A DNA stretch of 18,272 bases from an uncultured Christensenella sp. (GTDB lineage Bacteria > Bacillota > Clostridia > Christensenellales > Borkfalkiaceae): contig CAJTXM010000022.1 of NCBI GenBank assembly GCA_910583545.1, forward strand, positions 1 to 18,272, read 5' to 3'. A model generated the notes under the pieces. That model was not told where the DNA came from and ran no database searches. It worked only from the letters and a program-made list of their open reading frames with translations. Positions 5,311-12,683 of this stretch are shown piece by piece (the stretch's first letter is position 1; each line of letters opens with the position of its first letter). Made by a program: the position numbers and the translations under genes.

Positions 5311-6291
5311 ATGAGCGATTTTGAATTAGTACAACTGCCGAAAGGCATAGAGGGGTTTCTCTCTGAACTCAAACCTGTTACTTCGGTAACGTGGAATAGT
5401 GAAACAAAAAAATATGAAATAAACAAGTCCGCAAAAAGGATCGAGGACGATAAAAAACATTTAGAAGAATTTAAAAGTGCCGTCCGCGACGTCTTTTCGT
5501 TTAGTGAAAGCATATCTCGTGGTACGCCTAAATTCTGTTTAGCTTTACGTCGAATATGGGACGGCTTGTCTTACATAGAGGACAGCACGGCGCAACCGTT
5601 TTCGCATTATGGCGGATTTACATATAAGCCGTCATTGAACGCAAACGGCGCGAAGGAAGGCTTTGCAAAGATAATCGAAAAGTTGGGCGTATCGAGTACG
5701 TCAGCGTATCGATATAAAGATTTGGCGGTTTTCGTGGACGAAAACACTAACGAATTTTATGCCGAATTTCAAGGCTATTCTATATCTTTATTGTCCGAGA
5801 TTTATTCCTGCGCTTGTGATAAATACGACACGAGTTTGCGCTGTTTAAAGGAGTTGGCGGAGCTTATTCCGTCGGATACCACGATAGACGATATACGCTT
5901 ATACCGCAAAGCATTGAAAGAGCTTAACTGTTGGGGTGGCGGTCTGTTTGAAAAATGCTTGTATTCTGAAAGGGCTGAATTAAAGAAAAAATCATTGCCC
6001 GACGTGCTGAAAGAGTATAACGACTTAGTTCAGAAAGCGGAAATGAAAAAGCTTGAAAATACGTTAAGCGGAGTTCAGACGGTAGCAAAAGAGGATAAAA
6101 GCAAAAAAATACTCCCAGCGACAGACGAAATGATTATTCAGCGCGAAGAGTATCGGAAAATATTCGAGCTATCGAAAAAGGCTGTAAATATCGGCAACTG
6201 CGACGGCTGTAAGTATAAAGATACGAATTTAAACAAGTGCCGTTGCTGTCGCAGATATGAAAGTTTAAAAGATTTATTCGAAAAGAACTAA
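5311..6291 (+). CDS. 326-aa HTH and Cys-cluster protein of the replication module
   Basis: The middle (residues ~113-140, GAKEGFAKIIEKLGVSSTSA then YRYKDLAVF) reads like a helix-turn-helix of the kind in plasmid partition and phage replication regulators. A flexible, charged linker spans ~220-275. The C-terminus holds a zinc-ribbon-like cluster: CDGC at 297-300 and CRCC at 310-313. Together these suggest a nucleic-acid-binding protein. It follows the structured leader at 5232-5284 and precedes the SSB and Rep genes, so it likely acts in replication or early regulation. The ATG at 5311 follows AAAGGCAAAGGTGAATT. I do not recognise the family with certainty. Confidence 0.82.
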   Translation: MSDFELVQLPKGIEGFLSELKPVTSVTWNSETKKYEINKSAKRIEDDKKHLEEFKSAVRDVFSFSESISRGTPKFCLALRRIWDGLSYIEDSTAQPFSHYGGFTYKPSLNANGAKEGFAKIIEKLGVSSTSAYRYKDLAVFVDENTNEFYAEFQGYSISLLSEIYSCACDKYDTSLRCLKELAELIPSDTTIDDIRLYRKALKELNCWGGGLFEKCLYSERAELKKKSLPDVLKEYNDLVQKAEMKKLENTLSGVQTVAKEDKSKKILPATDEMIIQREEYRKIFELSKKAVNIGNCDGCKYKDTNLNKCRCCRRYESLKDLFEKN

Positions 6292-6309
6292 AAGGATAAA
6301 ACTTTGCTG

Positions 6310-6331
6310 CGGGGAGTTGTAAAACTTCCCG
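6310..6331 (+). promoter_or_regulatory. Hairpin upstream of the SSB gene
   Basis: CGGGGAGTT (6310-6318) pairs with AACTTCCCG (6323-6331) around GTAA, with one G-U. Two smaller hairpins follow before the SSB start, including CCGGA/TCCGG around 6377-6395. No U-run follows. It may protect the SSB message or regulate it. Confidence 0.5.
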
Positions 6332-6410
6332 ACAGTGAAACGCTTCCCGTAGCGGTTTTATATAAAAATTTTAAGTCCGGATATTACTCGTCCGGCAAGA
6401 GAGGTAAAAA

Positions 6411-6683
6411 ATGAGTAAAGTTGTATTTATTAACGCATTTGCAGGTAAAAGCAAGGACAAACAGAAACCTTTCAACAAGGTAACTGTTGCAGACGTGAAA
6501 GACGACGGAACCGTGCGTGTTGTGGATTTGTTCACGGACGGAGGCGCGGTATTGTCAAATCAGGACGCTTTGCGATTCGGCGACGTTGTAAAACCTTCGT
6601 ATAGGGAATCTGATATACCCGGTGGCAGACCGTCGTTGACGGGTTTGGAAGTCATACAGACTTCGCCGTATAATCAGAACTAA
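6411..6683 (+). CDS. Probable single-stranded-DNA-binding protein
   Basis: This 90-aa protein has the size and strand-rich pattern of filamentous-phage gene V type SSBs: VTVADVKDDGTVRVVDLF, a variable loop, LRFGDVVKPSY, then LTGLEVIQ. Those proteins use an OB fold to coat the single-stranded genome before assembly and to repress translation of phage genes. It lies directly before the rolling-circle Rep gene, the expected place. The ATG at 6411 follows GAGAGGTAAAAA. The assignment rests on length, secondary-structure pattern and context; no diagnostic motif exists. Confidence 0.65.
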   Translation: MSKVVFINAFAGKSKDKQKPFNKVTVADVKDDGTVRVVDLFTDGGAVLSNQDALRFGDVVKPSYRESDIPGGRPSLTGLEVIQTSPYNQN

Positions 6684-6689
6684 GAATTT

Positions 6690-6734
6690 AAGAGAGTTCC
6701 CAGCCCGCCGCAGGCGGGTTGGGAACGAACTCTT
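6690..6734 (+). promoter_or_regulatory. Very stable hairpin between the SSB and Rep genes
   Basis: GTTCCCAGCCCGCC (6696-6709) pairs with GGCGGGTTGGGAAC (6713-6726) around GCA: 14 pairs with one G-U. The outer AAGAG (6690-6694) and CTCTT (6730-6734) can extend it. No U-tract follows, so it is not a classical terminator. It could set the ratio of SSB to Rep, block RNA decay, or act as a hairpin in single-stranded phage DNA. Confidence 0.7.
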
Positions 6735-6784
6735 GAACTCTTACAATTAACTTGACCCACAAAACGGTCAGTCGGGGGCTGTTT

Positions 6785-7981
6785 ATGGATTTAGAATTTC
6801 ACGAAAAACTAAATAAGCACAAAGCCGACGGTAAAAGCTTCGTAACTATTTCACGTCGTGTACGAATCAATGCCGTAATCGCCGAATATTATGAACGCTT
6901 AGGCGAGGAATATGAGGACTTATTAAAAACACGTGGCGGAATAACTAAGGAATTTAAACCTTTGACAAGTAAACGAGCCGGTAGGTTGCTTCGTTGCGGA
7001 CGGTTTATTGATACAACGCGGTTTAAAGAACTCGGTATTCATAAAATAAACGCTATTAAGCTTTGCGGTGATAAATTTTGCGGTAACTGTCAGAAACGTT
7101 TGGCTAACGAGCGTGAACGGAAATATACGCCGCTGTTAAAAGAACTCGAACGTTTATGTGACGTATATCACGTCGTGCTGACCGTTCCGAACGTTCCCGA
7201 ACTGTCTTTGCCGAAAGCGGTCGAGGATATAATCAAAGCTTTTGCGAAATTGATTAAATACGTTAAGGGCGATAAAAAAATCAAAGGTATCAATTTCGGC
7301 GGCTTCGGTTATGTCGGCGCGATCCGTTCCCTGGAGATAACTCATAACTTCAAACGCGACGATTATCACCCTCATTTACACTGCATTTTCGTTTTAAAAA
7401 AAGGCTTGAACTTAGACCAACCGAAAATATTTACAAACGCATTTTCATTCAGTAACGGCAGGCGTACAAGTCAATGGAGCGCGTTTGAAGTGTTTATTCA
7501 AAAGCTTTGGAAACTCTGTTATACGGGTGAGCGTGTTACGAAATCAGCTATCGAGTATTCGGACGGATATTCCTGTATGGTAAATAGGGCAAACGGAAAT
7601 TATCACCAGATATTCAAGTACGTAGTCAAGGGGCTGTTGGACGACAAGCACGAGCAACAGCGAAGGGCGAAAACCGGCAGAATAGACAACGGTCTGACCT
7701 ATGAAGAATTTCGTGCATTGTTCTTCGCGTTGGAGTGCAGGCGTGCAATGCAGGCTTACGGTTGCTTTCAAGGTTTAAAATTAGACGAAACTGTTTTAAA
7801 CGATAGCGATAAGACGAACGAAGAGATAAGGGCTATTATCAGCGAATTAAGAAAATACGAACCGGACGAATTTGTGTCCGAAAAGCTTGCAACAGTAATT
7901 GAAAACATAGTAAAAAATCACGAAATATATATCAGTGCAAAAGATTTAAAAGACGATTTAGAGGGGTTAAAAGAAGAGTAG
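6785..7981 (+). CDS. rep: Rolling-circle replication initiator (Rep_1, HUH nuclease)
   Basis: Rep_1-type HUH endonucleases nick one strand of the origin, stay bound through a tyrosine and drive rolling-circle replication of plasmids and filamentous phages. From the ATG at 6785 the protein has 398 aa. It shows the zinc-like cluster LCGDKFCGNCQKR (~93-105), the block SLEITH (~182-187), the metal-binding motif HPHLH (~195-199) and the catalytic tyrosine in KYVVK (Tyr ~279). An in-frame TTG at 6752 would add 11 residues. I prefer the ATG because GGGGG lies just upstream, whereas no ribosome binding site precedes the TTG. It directly follows the SSB gene and ends beside the 28-nt palindromic repeat at 7986. 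Confidence 0.93.
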   Translation: MDLEFHEKLNKHKADGKSFVTISRRVRINAVIAEYYERLGEEYEDLLKTRGGITKEFKPLTSKRAGRLLRCGRFIDTTRFKELGIHKINAIKLCGDKFCGNCQKRLANERERKYTPLLKELERLCDVYHVVLTVPNVPELSLPKAVEDIIKAFAKLIKYVKGDKKIKGINFGGFGYVGAIRSLEITHNFKRDDYHPHLHCIFVLKKGLNLDQPKIFTNAFSFSNGRRTSQWSAFEVFIQKLWKLCYTGERVTKSAIEYSDGYSCMVNRANGNYHQIFKYVVKGLLDDKHEQQRRAKTGRIDNGLTYEEFRALFFALECRRAMQAYGCFQGLKLDETVLNDSDKTNEEIRAIISELRKYEPDEFVSEKLATVIENIVKNHEIYISAKDLKDDLEGLKEE

Positions 7982-7985
7982 TAGT

Positions 7986-8013
7986 GTGCACCCCGTTTCC
8001 CGACGTCGGGAAA
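7986..8013. repeat. 28-nt repeat with 18-bp perfect palindrome, copy 1
   Basis: The core TTTCCCGACGTCGGGAAA (7996-8013) equals its own reverse complement. Ten upstream bases starting GTGCACCCC are also shared with the second copy at 17951-17978; 27 of 28 bases match. It lies 4 nt after the rep stop and before the late genes. No U-run follows in either direction, so termination is unlikely. A protein-binding site or single-strand hairpin is more plausible. Confidence 0.9.
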
Positions 8014-8033
8014 GTAAAAAGGCGAAAAGGTGA

Positions 8034-8084
8034 ATGCCTCGTAAAAACGGCTTAAACGGCAAGCCAAAGCCGATAAGTAAATAA
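8034..8084 (+). CDS. 16-aa basic peptide ORF
   Basis: MPRKNGLNGKPKPISK follows AAAAAGGCGAAAAGGTGA, the same leader used by at least five genes of this element, at ideal spacing. The peptide is very basic. It sits between the palindromic repeat and the 74-aa basic protein. It may be a leader peptide or a decayed gene start; only the leader supports it. Confidence 0.4.
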   Translation: MPRKNGLNGKPKPISK

Positions 8085-8103
8085 ATTTTTGAGAGGTAAA
8101 AAA

Positions 8104-8328
8104 ATGGCAGACAAAAAAAATTTTTTGAAAAAAGGTGAAAACTTAACAGCGCGCTCGAAACGCTATGCACGCGAATTAAAAAACGGTAAAAGCGAAATTA
8201 CAGGCGCAAAGCTTACAACAGGACAGCGAACGTTTCGCAGTGGCGTTCTGAACGAGCGTTCAATCAGCGCTCAACAGTACAAATTTAATGCAAAAAAGAA
8301 CGCCCGAAAAAGCGGTGGAAATAAATAA
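8104..8328 (+). CDS. 74-aa very basic protein, first late gene
   Basis: The start is the ATG at 8104 after GAGAGGTAAAA; an upstream TTG lacks a ribosome binding site. The protein is Lys/Arg-rich with no hydrophobic segment: LTARSKRYARELKNGKSEI, then LTTGQRTFRSGVLNERSISA and a KNARKSGGNK tail. Its end resembles the 65-aa basic protein at 3932. The charge suggests nucleic-acid binding, for instance DNA condensation inside a particle. It is not a coat protein by sequence, because it has no membrane helix. Confidence 0.75.
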   Translation: MADKKNFLKKGENLTARSKRYARELKNGKSEITGAKLTTGQRTFRSGVLNERSISAQQYKFNAKKNARKSGGNK

Positions 8329-8346
8329 ATCGAGAGGTGAAAAAAT

Positions 8347-9459
8347 ATGAAAAACTACGAATTAAACAAACATAAAAAAAGCGACAAAATCAAATGGATA
8401 GCCACGGCGGTGGCGTTCGGTCTTTTGTTCGTATTCATTGCAGGACTGTGTATGCAGTTATTCGGTACGGGCAAGTTACAGCCCTCGAATTGGTTCAAAA
8501 AGACCGAGCAGACAACCCCCGATGGCCCTGGAACGGACAACGGCGGCGCAGTCATAACGGACGGCGAGGACGTGAGCGACGGTGTAAAAATCAAGTCAAG
8601 GAAGCTTACGCGTGACGAATACGCCGCAAACGGAATTTCGGCGCAGGCAGAAACGGCGTTCACGCTCACGGCGACCGTGCTTCCCGAAGAAGCCTTTGAC
8701 AAGTCCGTAGATTGGTCTGTCGCTTGGCAGAACTCAGGCAGTAGCTGGGCGAGCGGAAAGAGCGTCAACGACTATTACAGCATAACGCCCACGTCGGACG
8801 GTTCGTGTACGGCAAACGCGGTATGTAAGCAGGCATTTGCCGAACCGGTGATTATCAAATGCAAATTAAGAAAAGCTGATATTTACGCAACGGTCAAGGC
8901 GGACTACCTTGCAAAGCTGTTGGATATAGAGTTTAATGCTCCGCCTTATGAGCTCGGTAATTACGGAAGTTATGAATTTTTGTACAGAGCAAATTATTCA
9001 ATAGGCACGATAACAAACGGCACACTTACATTCAGAAGCTTAGTTTTGTCTTTCCCTTATGAGATTGAAGAGTTGGCTTCAAATACTTATTCTTCCGCTC
9101 CGGACGGTTTGTTCAGTGATTATTTCGGCAGTGATATAATGTACGGCGTGGACGAAATTTATCCTTACGGTTCAGCTCAGACAGAGGGCTTTAGCCCTTA
9201 TTGGACTGATATAATGCAAGTGCCTTCTGATATTTCAACATCTGACAGACTTCGTGCAATGAATATTTTTCATAAAGCGGTTTACGACAAATACGGTAAC
9301 GGCGTTAAAAGGAATTTTTTGACGTATACGCTTAATTATACCTATACGATAGACGGACAGACGGTGACCGGCGAAAAAGAATATCCTGCACATTTGGATA
9401 TCGACATTTACATAGTTGCAAACTCGGTATCGGTCAACCAGACGCAGGTAAAACATTAA
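8347..9459 (+). CDS. 370-aa membrane-anchored protein with Ig-like segment
   Basis: A basic cytoplasmic N-terminus (NKHKKSDKIKW) is followed by one membrane helix (~17-39), a Pro/Gly/Asp-rich linker (~55-80) and a large external part. Residues ~90-155 resemble bacterial Ig-like domains: TLTATVLPEEAFDKSVDWSV and a later ITPTSDGSCTANAVCKQ. The rest is strand-rich and aromatic. The ATG at 8347 follows GAGAGGTGAAAAA. It opens a run of three membrane-linked late proteins with gaps of 12-18 nt, so it is probably a minor virion or assembly protein. The first ~170 codons are visibly richer in G/C than the remainder, suggesting mosaic origin. Confidence 0.82.
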   Translation: MKNYELNKHKKSDKIKWIATAVAFGLLFVFIAGLCMQLFGTGKLQPSNWFKKTEQTTPDGPGTDNGGAVITDGEDVSDGVKIKSRKLTRDEYAANGISAQAETAFTLTATVLPEEAFDKSVDWSVAWQNSGSSWASGKSVNDYYSITPTSDGSCTANAVCKQAFAEPVIIKCKLRKADIYATVKADYLAKLLDIEFNAPPYELGNYGSYEFLYRANYSIGTITNGTLTFRSLVLSFPYEIEELASNTYSSAPDGLFSDYFGSDIMYGVDEIYPYGSAQTEGFSPYWTDIMQVPSDISTSDRLRAMNIFHKAVYDKYGNGVKRNFLTYTLNYTYTIDGQTVTGEKEYPAHLDIDIYIVANSVSVNQTQVKH

Positions 9460-9473
9460 GGCGGTGACGGGAT

Positions 9474-10067
9474 ATGAGGAAGCGTAAAACTGCAAAAATA
9501 ACTTATATACTTATCGTTGTTGCGGTTTTGGCTTTGTTGCTCTTAGCCGGAGGTTTTATAGCGAAGTTTACAAATAACTTTACTTCCGATTTCAAGACGT
9601 TTTACGTCGGGTACGACGGTAAGACTATAACTTCGGATAAGTCGGATATAAGTTTTATCCGCGCAGAACCAAATAGAATCAACGTCGGATATTCATTGGG
9701 CTTTCTGAATAAGGAAAAAGGCAATTACACCGTTGAAGTCTTGCCGAACGTAACCGACGAAACGGACTTCGAGTATCAGGTGAACGGTAAGAATTATAAG
9801 TTTTCCGAACTTACGGACTTTACGGAGTTTTACAGAATCGAGAAGTACGACGATTATTTCACTTTTACTATGTGGGACGATATAGACAGAATTTTGGCTG
9901 AAATGTATCACGGAGATAACGTTTCGGGTATTCCAGATCTGAGCAATAAAAGCCTTTTAAAGCTTGTGATTTACAACGAAGATAAAACCGTTTCGATAAG
10001 TATAAGTTTCAAGCTTATAGTACTCCCGAACGAAATAATAATTTCGCCGGACGGAATACAGCATTAA
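9474..10067 (+). CDS. 197-aa membrane-anchored late protein
   Basis: Basic MRKRKTAKIT precedes one membrane helix (~10-31) and a ~165-aa external strand-rich domain with many Asp, Tyr and Phe residues (FKTFYVGYDGKTI, YKFSELTDFTEFYRIEKYDD). Topology is type II, like its neighbour at 8347. The ribosome binding site is GGCGGTGACGG. It lies 14 nt after the 8347 gene and 12 nt before the 10080 gene, so all three are probably made together. A minor coat or assembly role is inferred from position; the family is unknown. Confidence 0.8.
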   Translation: MRKRKTAKITYILIVVAVLALLLLAGGFIAKFTNNFTSDFKTFYVGYDGKTITSDKSDISFIRAEPNRINVGYSLGFLNKEKGNYTVEVLPNVTDETDFEYQVNGKNYKFSELTDFTEFYRIEKYDDYFTFTMWDDIDRILAEMYHGDNVSGIPDLSNKSLLKLVIYNEDKTVSISISFKLIVLPNEIIISPDGIQH

Positions 10068-10079
10068 AGTAGGTGCTAT

Positions 10080-12095
10080 ATGAAAAAGACAAAAAAATTC
10101 ACGTACACACTTGCGGCAATAATAGCCGTTATAGTATTTTTCATTTCCTCCTTTGTGGGTGGCGGTGCGGCAATAGTTCACGCCGCCACTTCCGCTAAGG
10201 AAGCGTATGAAGCAACAAACGTTTGGGATAATCTTCAAGGCTCAACCATTGCCGGCAACGCCTTTGATATCAAGGACTATCCGTACAGCGAGAACGGCAA
10301 GCCGCAGGCGATATCGTTTATAGAGTTCGGGTATTCATACTATGCAAACAAGCAAGCGGATTTCGGGCTATACGTTTACGTATATAACCCTCAGCAAATA
10401 GCGTTGGATACGGATAGCGAACGCAACAATGTTTCTTTGCTTATAAACGGTGGCGAGCAGTGGCGGCATTACAGATTAAGGTTTTTAAACTATTCGAATG
10501 CGGCAGGCTATGAGGGCAGATTCTATAAGTTTGAAATAACTCTTTCGGACGAAGCTAAAAACGATATATTAAGCGAGCATAAAACAAACCGTGTATATGA
10601 AATAGGTGAAATAACTCTTTCATACAAAAACACGGCAACGGCATATCCTGTGGCGCAAAAATATACGTATTCGGGCTTTGCCGAAGGCTATGGTTCGGAG
10701 CTTGCAACAAGTGATACGCTTTGCTGTGTAGTGGATAATTTCGAGAGATACATAGAGTTGGACGTCAAACATACGGAATACCGACCTGAGGGCGATTATT
10801 ACAACGGCGAACAGTCGCAGTTAAACAGTGTATATTTCCGAGTCCCCGAAAAGTTCTTCACGGACTATGGCGAGCTTACCGAAATAGCCTGTGAATGGTA
10901 TGAATATTTTACAAGACCATTGCTCGTATCCAACGACAAACATACTGTTGATGCAATAAATTCTTTGTATGGACGCGTAACCCGTATGTTACCGACAGAC
11001 GAATACTACTTGTTTATGGTATTTTGGGAAAATTTGAAATCAAATTGGTTTCAGTACTCTCAACAAGATACCGTTACATCAAATTACGATTATACGGGCA
11101 AATGGTATAAATTTGATTTCTTGTGGGGTGGAGAAATAGATTTTAATGACAGCAATTTCTTTCCTGGCTATGCCGCGGCGTTTTACTCAAAAAATTTAGA
11201 TTTAAACAGCGTTGATAATGCTGTTTCGGGTGATACAGTATTAGAACGTTTAAGAGAACATAGCGAGCATTGGGAAGGTGGTAAAATTCTTGACAGATAT
11301 TGTGAAGTTATGTTTGAAAAATACGTTCAGGACGGATATAATCGCGGCTATAACTACAAGTCTATAAAGAATACGGATAAAATGGAAATTTTTTGGAATA
11401 CACTTAAAACGAAATCGCTTTGGCAGAAAATGTTCGGTAGTGACGTTGAAGTCGATACTCATTATGAAGAGCTTGAAGCAATAAAGGTCATAGAAGATAA
11501 GGACTTAACGGGTTCAAACGACGAGATTTCGGAAAACCTGCGTATCAATAAAGGTGACGTAACAAAGCTTTCGGCTGAATACGCTAAGGCAAAACTGAAA
11601 AAAGAAAGGCTTGTTTTATTCCGTTACAGTACCACGAAATATATGTGTGCTCCTAGTGTGTTTGCTCGCTGTGATGGCTCTGAAATAGACAGCGGAACCT
11701 CGGACGGTGAAATACTTGCTAACGATTGCTATTATCTTTGGAAAGATAAAAATTGGAACTGTTACACGGTGCAGGAAACTGTATATCTCGATTTCGATAT
11801 AATCTCTCTGACTTATACGAATGACGACGTGGAAACGATAATTCCTGTGGTAATGTCGCCTATGGATATAGCAGGCGATTTAACTCCGCCGCTGAAAGAT
11901 CCAACGAGCGACGGCAGTGGCTGTAACGGAGTGAATTGGAAACTCATTTTCGGCGTTGTAGTACTTGTAGTCGTTCTGATATTAACCTATCCGTTATGGA
12001 GTCATTTAATAGGATACGTCCTTGACGCAGTAATTTGGCTTGTAACGCTTCCGTTCAGGGCGATAGGTGCGCTATTTAAAAAGAAAAAGGAATAA
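10080..12095 (+). CDS. 671-aa secreted, membrane-anchored pIII-like candidate
   Basis: A Sec signal peptide (residues 1-~36, KKTKKFTYTLAAIIAVIVFF ... HAA) is followed by a ~560-aa external, strand- and aromatic-rich region. Near the end come DIAGDLTPPL (596-605), a Cys/Gly linker, a membrane helix (621-639), a second hydrophobic stretch (643-657) and a KKKKE tail. This is the layout of the inovirus receptor-binding pIII: secreted at first, then held by a C-terminal anchor until virion release. The block around residues 220-280 (VDNFERYIELDVKHTEYRPE, then VYFRVPEKFF) looks like part of a family I have seen in clostridial genomes, without known function. Codon use shifts toward A/T around 10900-11400, possibly an exchanged host-range segment. 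The long gene between coat-like genes and the assembly ATPase fits pIII. Confidence 0.82.
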   Translation: MKKTKKFTYTLAAIIAVIVFFISSFVGGGAAIVHAATSAKEAYEATNVWDNLQGSTIAGNAFDIKDYPYSENGKPQAISFIEFGYSYYANKQADFGLYVYVYNPQQIALDTDSERNNVSLLINGGEQWRHYRLRFLNYSNAAGYEGRFYKFEITLSDEAKNDILSEHKTNRVYEIGEITLSYKNTATAYPVAQKYTYSGFAEGYGSELATSDTLCCVVDNFERYIELDVKHTEYRPEGDYYNGEQSQLNSVYFRVPEKFFTDYGELTEIACEWYEYFTRPLLVSNDKHTVDAINSLYGRVTRMLPTDEYYLFMVFWENLKSNWFQYSQQDTVTSNYDYTGKWYKFDFLWGGEIDFNDSNFFPGYAAAFYSKNLDLNSVDNAVSGDTVLERLREHSEHWEGGKILDRYCEVMFEKYVQDGYNRGYNYKSIKNTDKMEIFWNTLKTKSLWQKMFGSDVEVDTHYEELEAIKVIEDKDLTGSNDEISENLRINKGDVTKLSAEYAKAKLKKERLVLFRYSTTKYMCAPSVFARCDGSEIDSGTSDGEILANDCYYLWKDKNWNCYTVQETVYLDFDIISLTYTNDDVETIIPVVMSPMDIAGDLTPPLKDPTSDGSGCNGVNWKLIFGVVVLVVVLILTYPLWSHLIGYVLDAVIWLVTLPFRAIGALFKKKKE

Positions 12096-12107
12096 ACGGT
12101 AAGGTGA

Positions 12108-12455
12108 ATGAAAACGTTTTGCAGGTATTTATTAATCGATATACAAACGGGCTTTGCTTTATGCGCAGGTGAAAAGTATAAAGACTTCGATAATTCAACT
12201 ATGTGTTATATAAACAACGGTACGTTTCGCTTTGGACTGTTCCGCCGTAAAATAACTGAATATTTCAGAACGTTAGAAGTTAAAGGTCGTGAATGCGTAA
12301 TCGTTTATTGGCTTAATGCTCCTGCTGTTAAAGAGATTGGTTTCGCTTATTTGTTTAATAACAGATTTTATTTGCGCGAAAAGGAATATTTCCCGAAAGA
12401 ATTTTTTTGCGGTGGAATTGTGGGACGTTTGGGTGTTGACTATGAAAACTATTAA
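12108..12455 (+). CDS. 115-aa late protein, unknown
   Basis: A soluble-looking, aromatic-rich alpha/beta protein (MKTFCRYLLIDIQTGFALCA, then YWLNAPAVKEIGFAYLFNN). It starts 12 nt after the pIII-like gene behind GGTAAGGTGA. Its 3' end overlaps the 30-aa gene by 14 nt. No motif was recognised. Position between the virion-tip candidate and the assembly ATPase suggests a particle-assembly role, which is only an inference. Confidence 0.75.
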   Translation: MKTFCRYLLIDIQTGFALCAGEKYKDFDNSTMCYINNGTFRFGLFRRKITEYFRTLEVKGRECVIVYWLNAPAVKEIGFAYLFNNRFYLREKEYFPKEFFCGGIVGRLGVDYENY

Positions 12456-12534
12456 ACGGTTACTGATTTTTGTATTAATTCTTGCGGTCGCATTTACGAT
12501 AGGCTATTTCGTATATACGGGGTTTAACGTATGA
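12442..12534 (+). CDS. 30-aa single-helix membrane protein, minor coat candidate
   Basis: MKTIKRLLIFVLILAVAFTI followed by GYFVYTGFNV: a basic N-terminus and one membrane helix covering nearly the whole chain. In size and design it resembles the tiny minor coat proteins pVII and pIX of filamentous phages (about 32-33 aa, no signal peptide). It overlaps the 115-aa gene upstream by 14 nt and shares ATGA with the next gene. Such tight overlap beside the assembly ATPase supports a genuine gene. The identity is inferred from size and location. Confidence 0.68.
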   Translation: MKTIKRLLIFVLILAVAFTIGYFVYTGFNV

Positions 12535-12683
12535 AAGAGTATGAAGTGTTTTTATATGAGAAATTTTGTAAAAGTTGTAAAAGTATTGCGCATTGCCCGT
12601 GGCTATGTATAAGCGGTGGCACTTGCTTTGAAATGACGGCATTCGAGGAACGGAAAGAAAATGAAAACGAAAACGACGAATGA
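12531..12683 (+). CDS. 50-aa Cys-rich protein
   Basis: Starts in the ATGA overlap with the 30-aa gene and ends 23 nt inside the ATPase gene. It has five cysteines (13, 16, 22, 26, 32) plus His21, in the order CKSC, HCPWLC, GGTC, then an acidic tail (FEERKENENENDE). This could be a zinc knuckle or a disulfide-linked small protein. There is no membrane segment. The overlaps on both sides suggest translational coupling to the ATPase. Not recognised as a family. Confidence 0.7.
   Translation: MKEYEVFLYEKFCKSCKSIAHCPWLCISGGTCFEMTAFEERKENENENDE

Noticed and set aside
6752..6784. TTG start that would lengthen Rep by 11 residues
   Set aside because: No ribosome binding site before the TTG, and the stretch forms a small hairpin. 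The ATG at 6785 has a G-rich site upstream.
8355..8768. 137-aa ORF antisense to the Ig-like membrane protein
   Set aside because: Mirror of a G/C-rich coding region with no start signal or domain.
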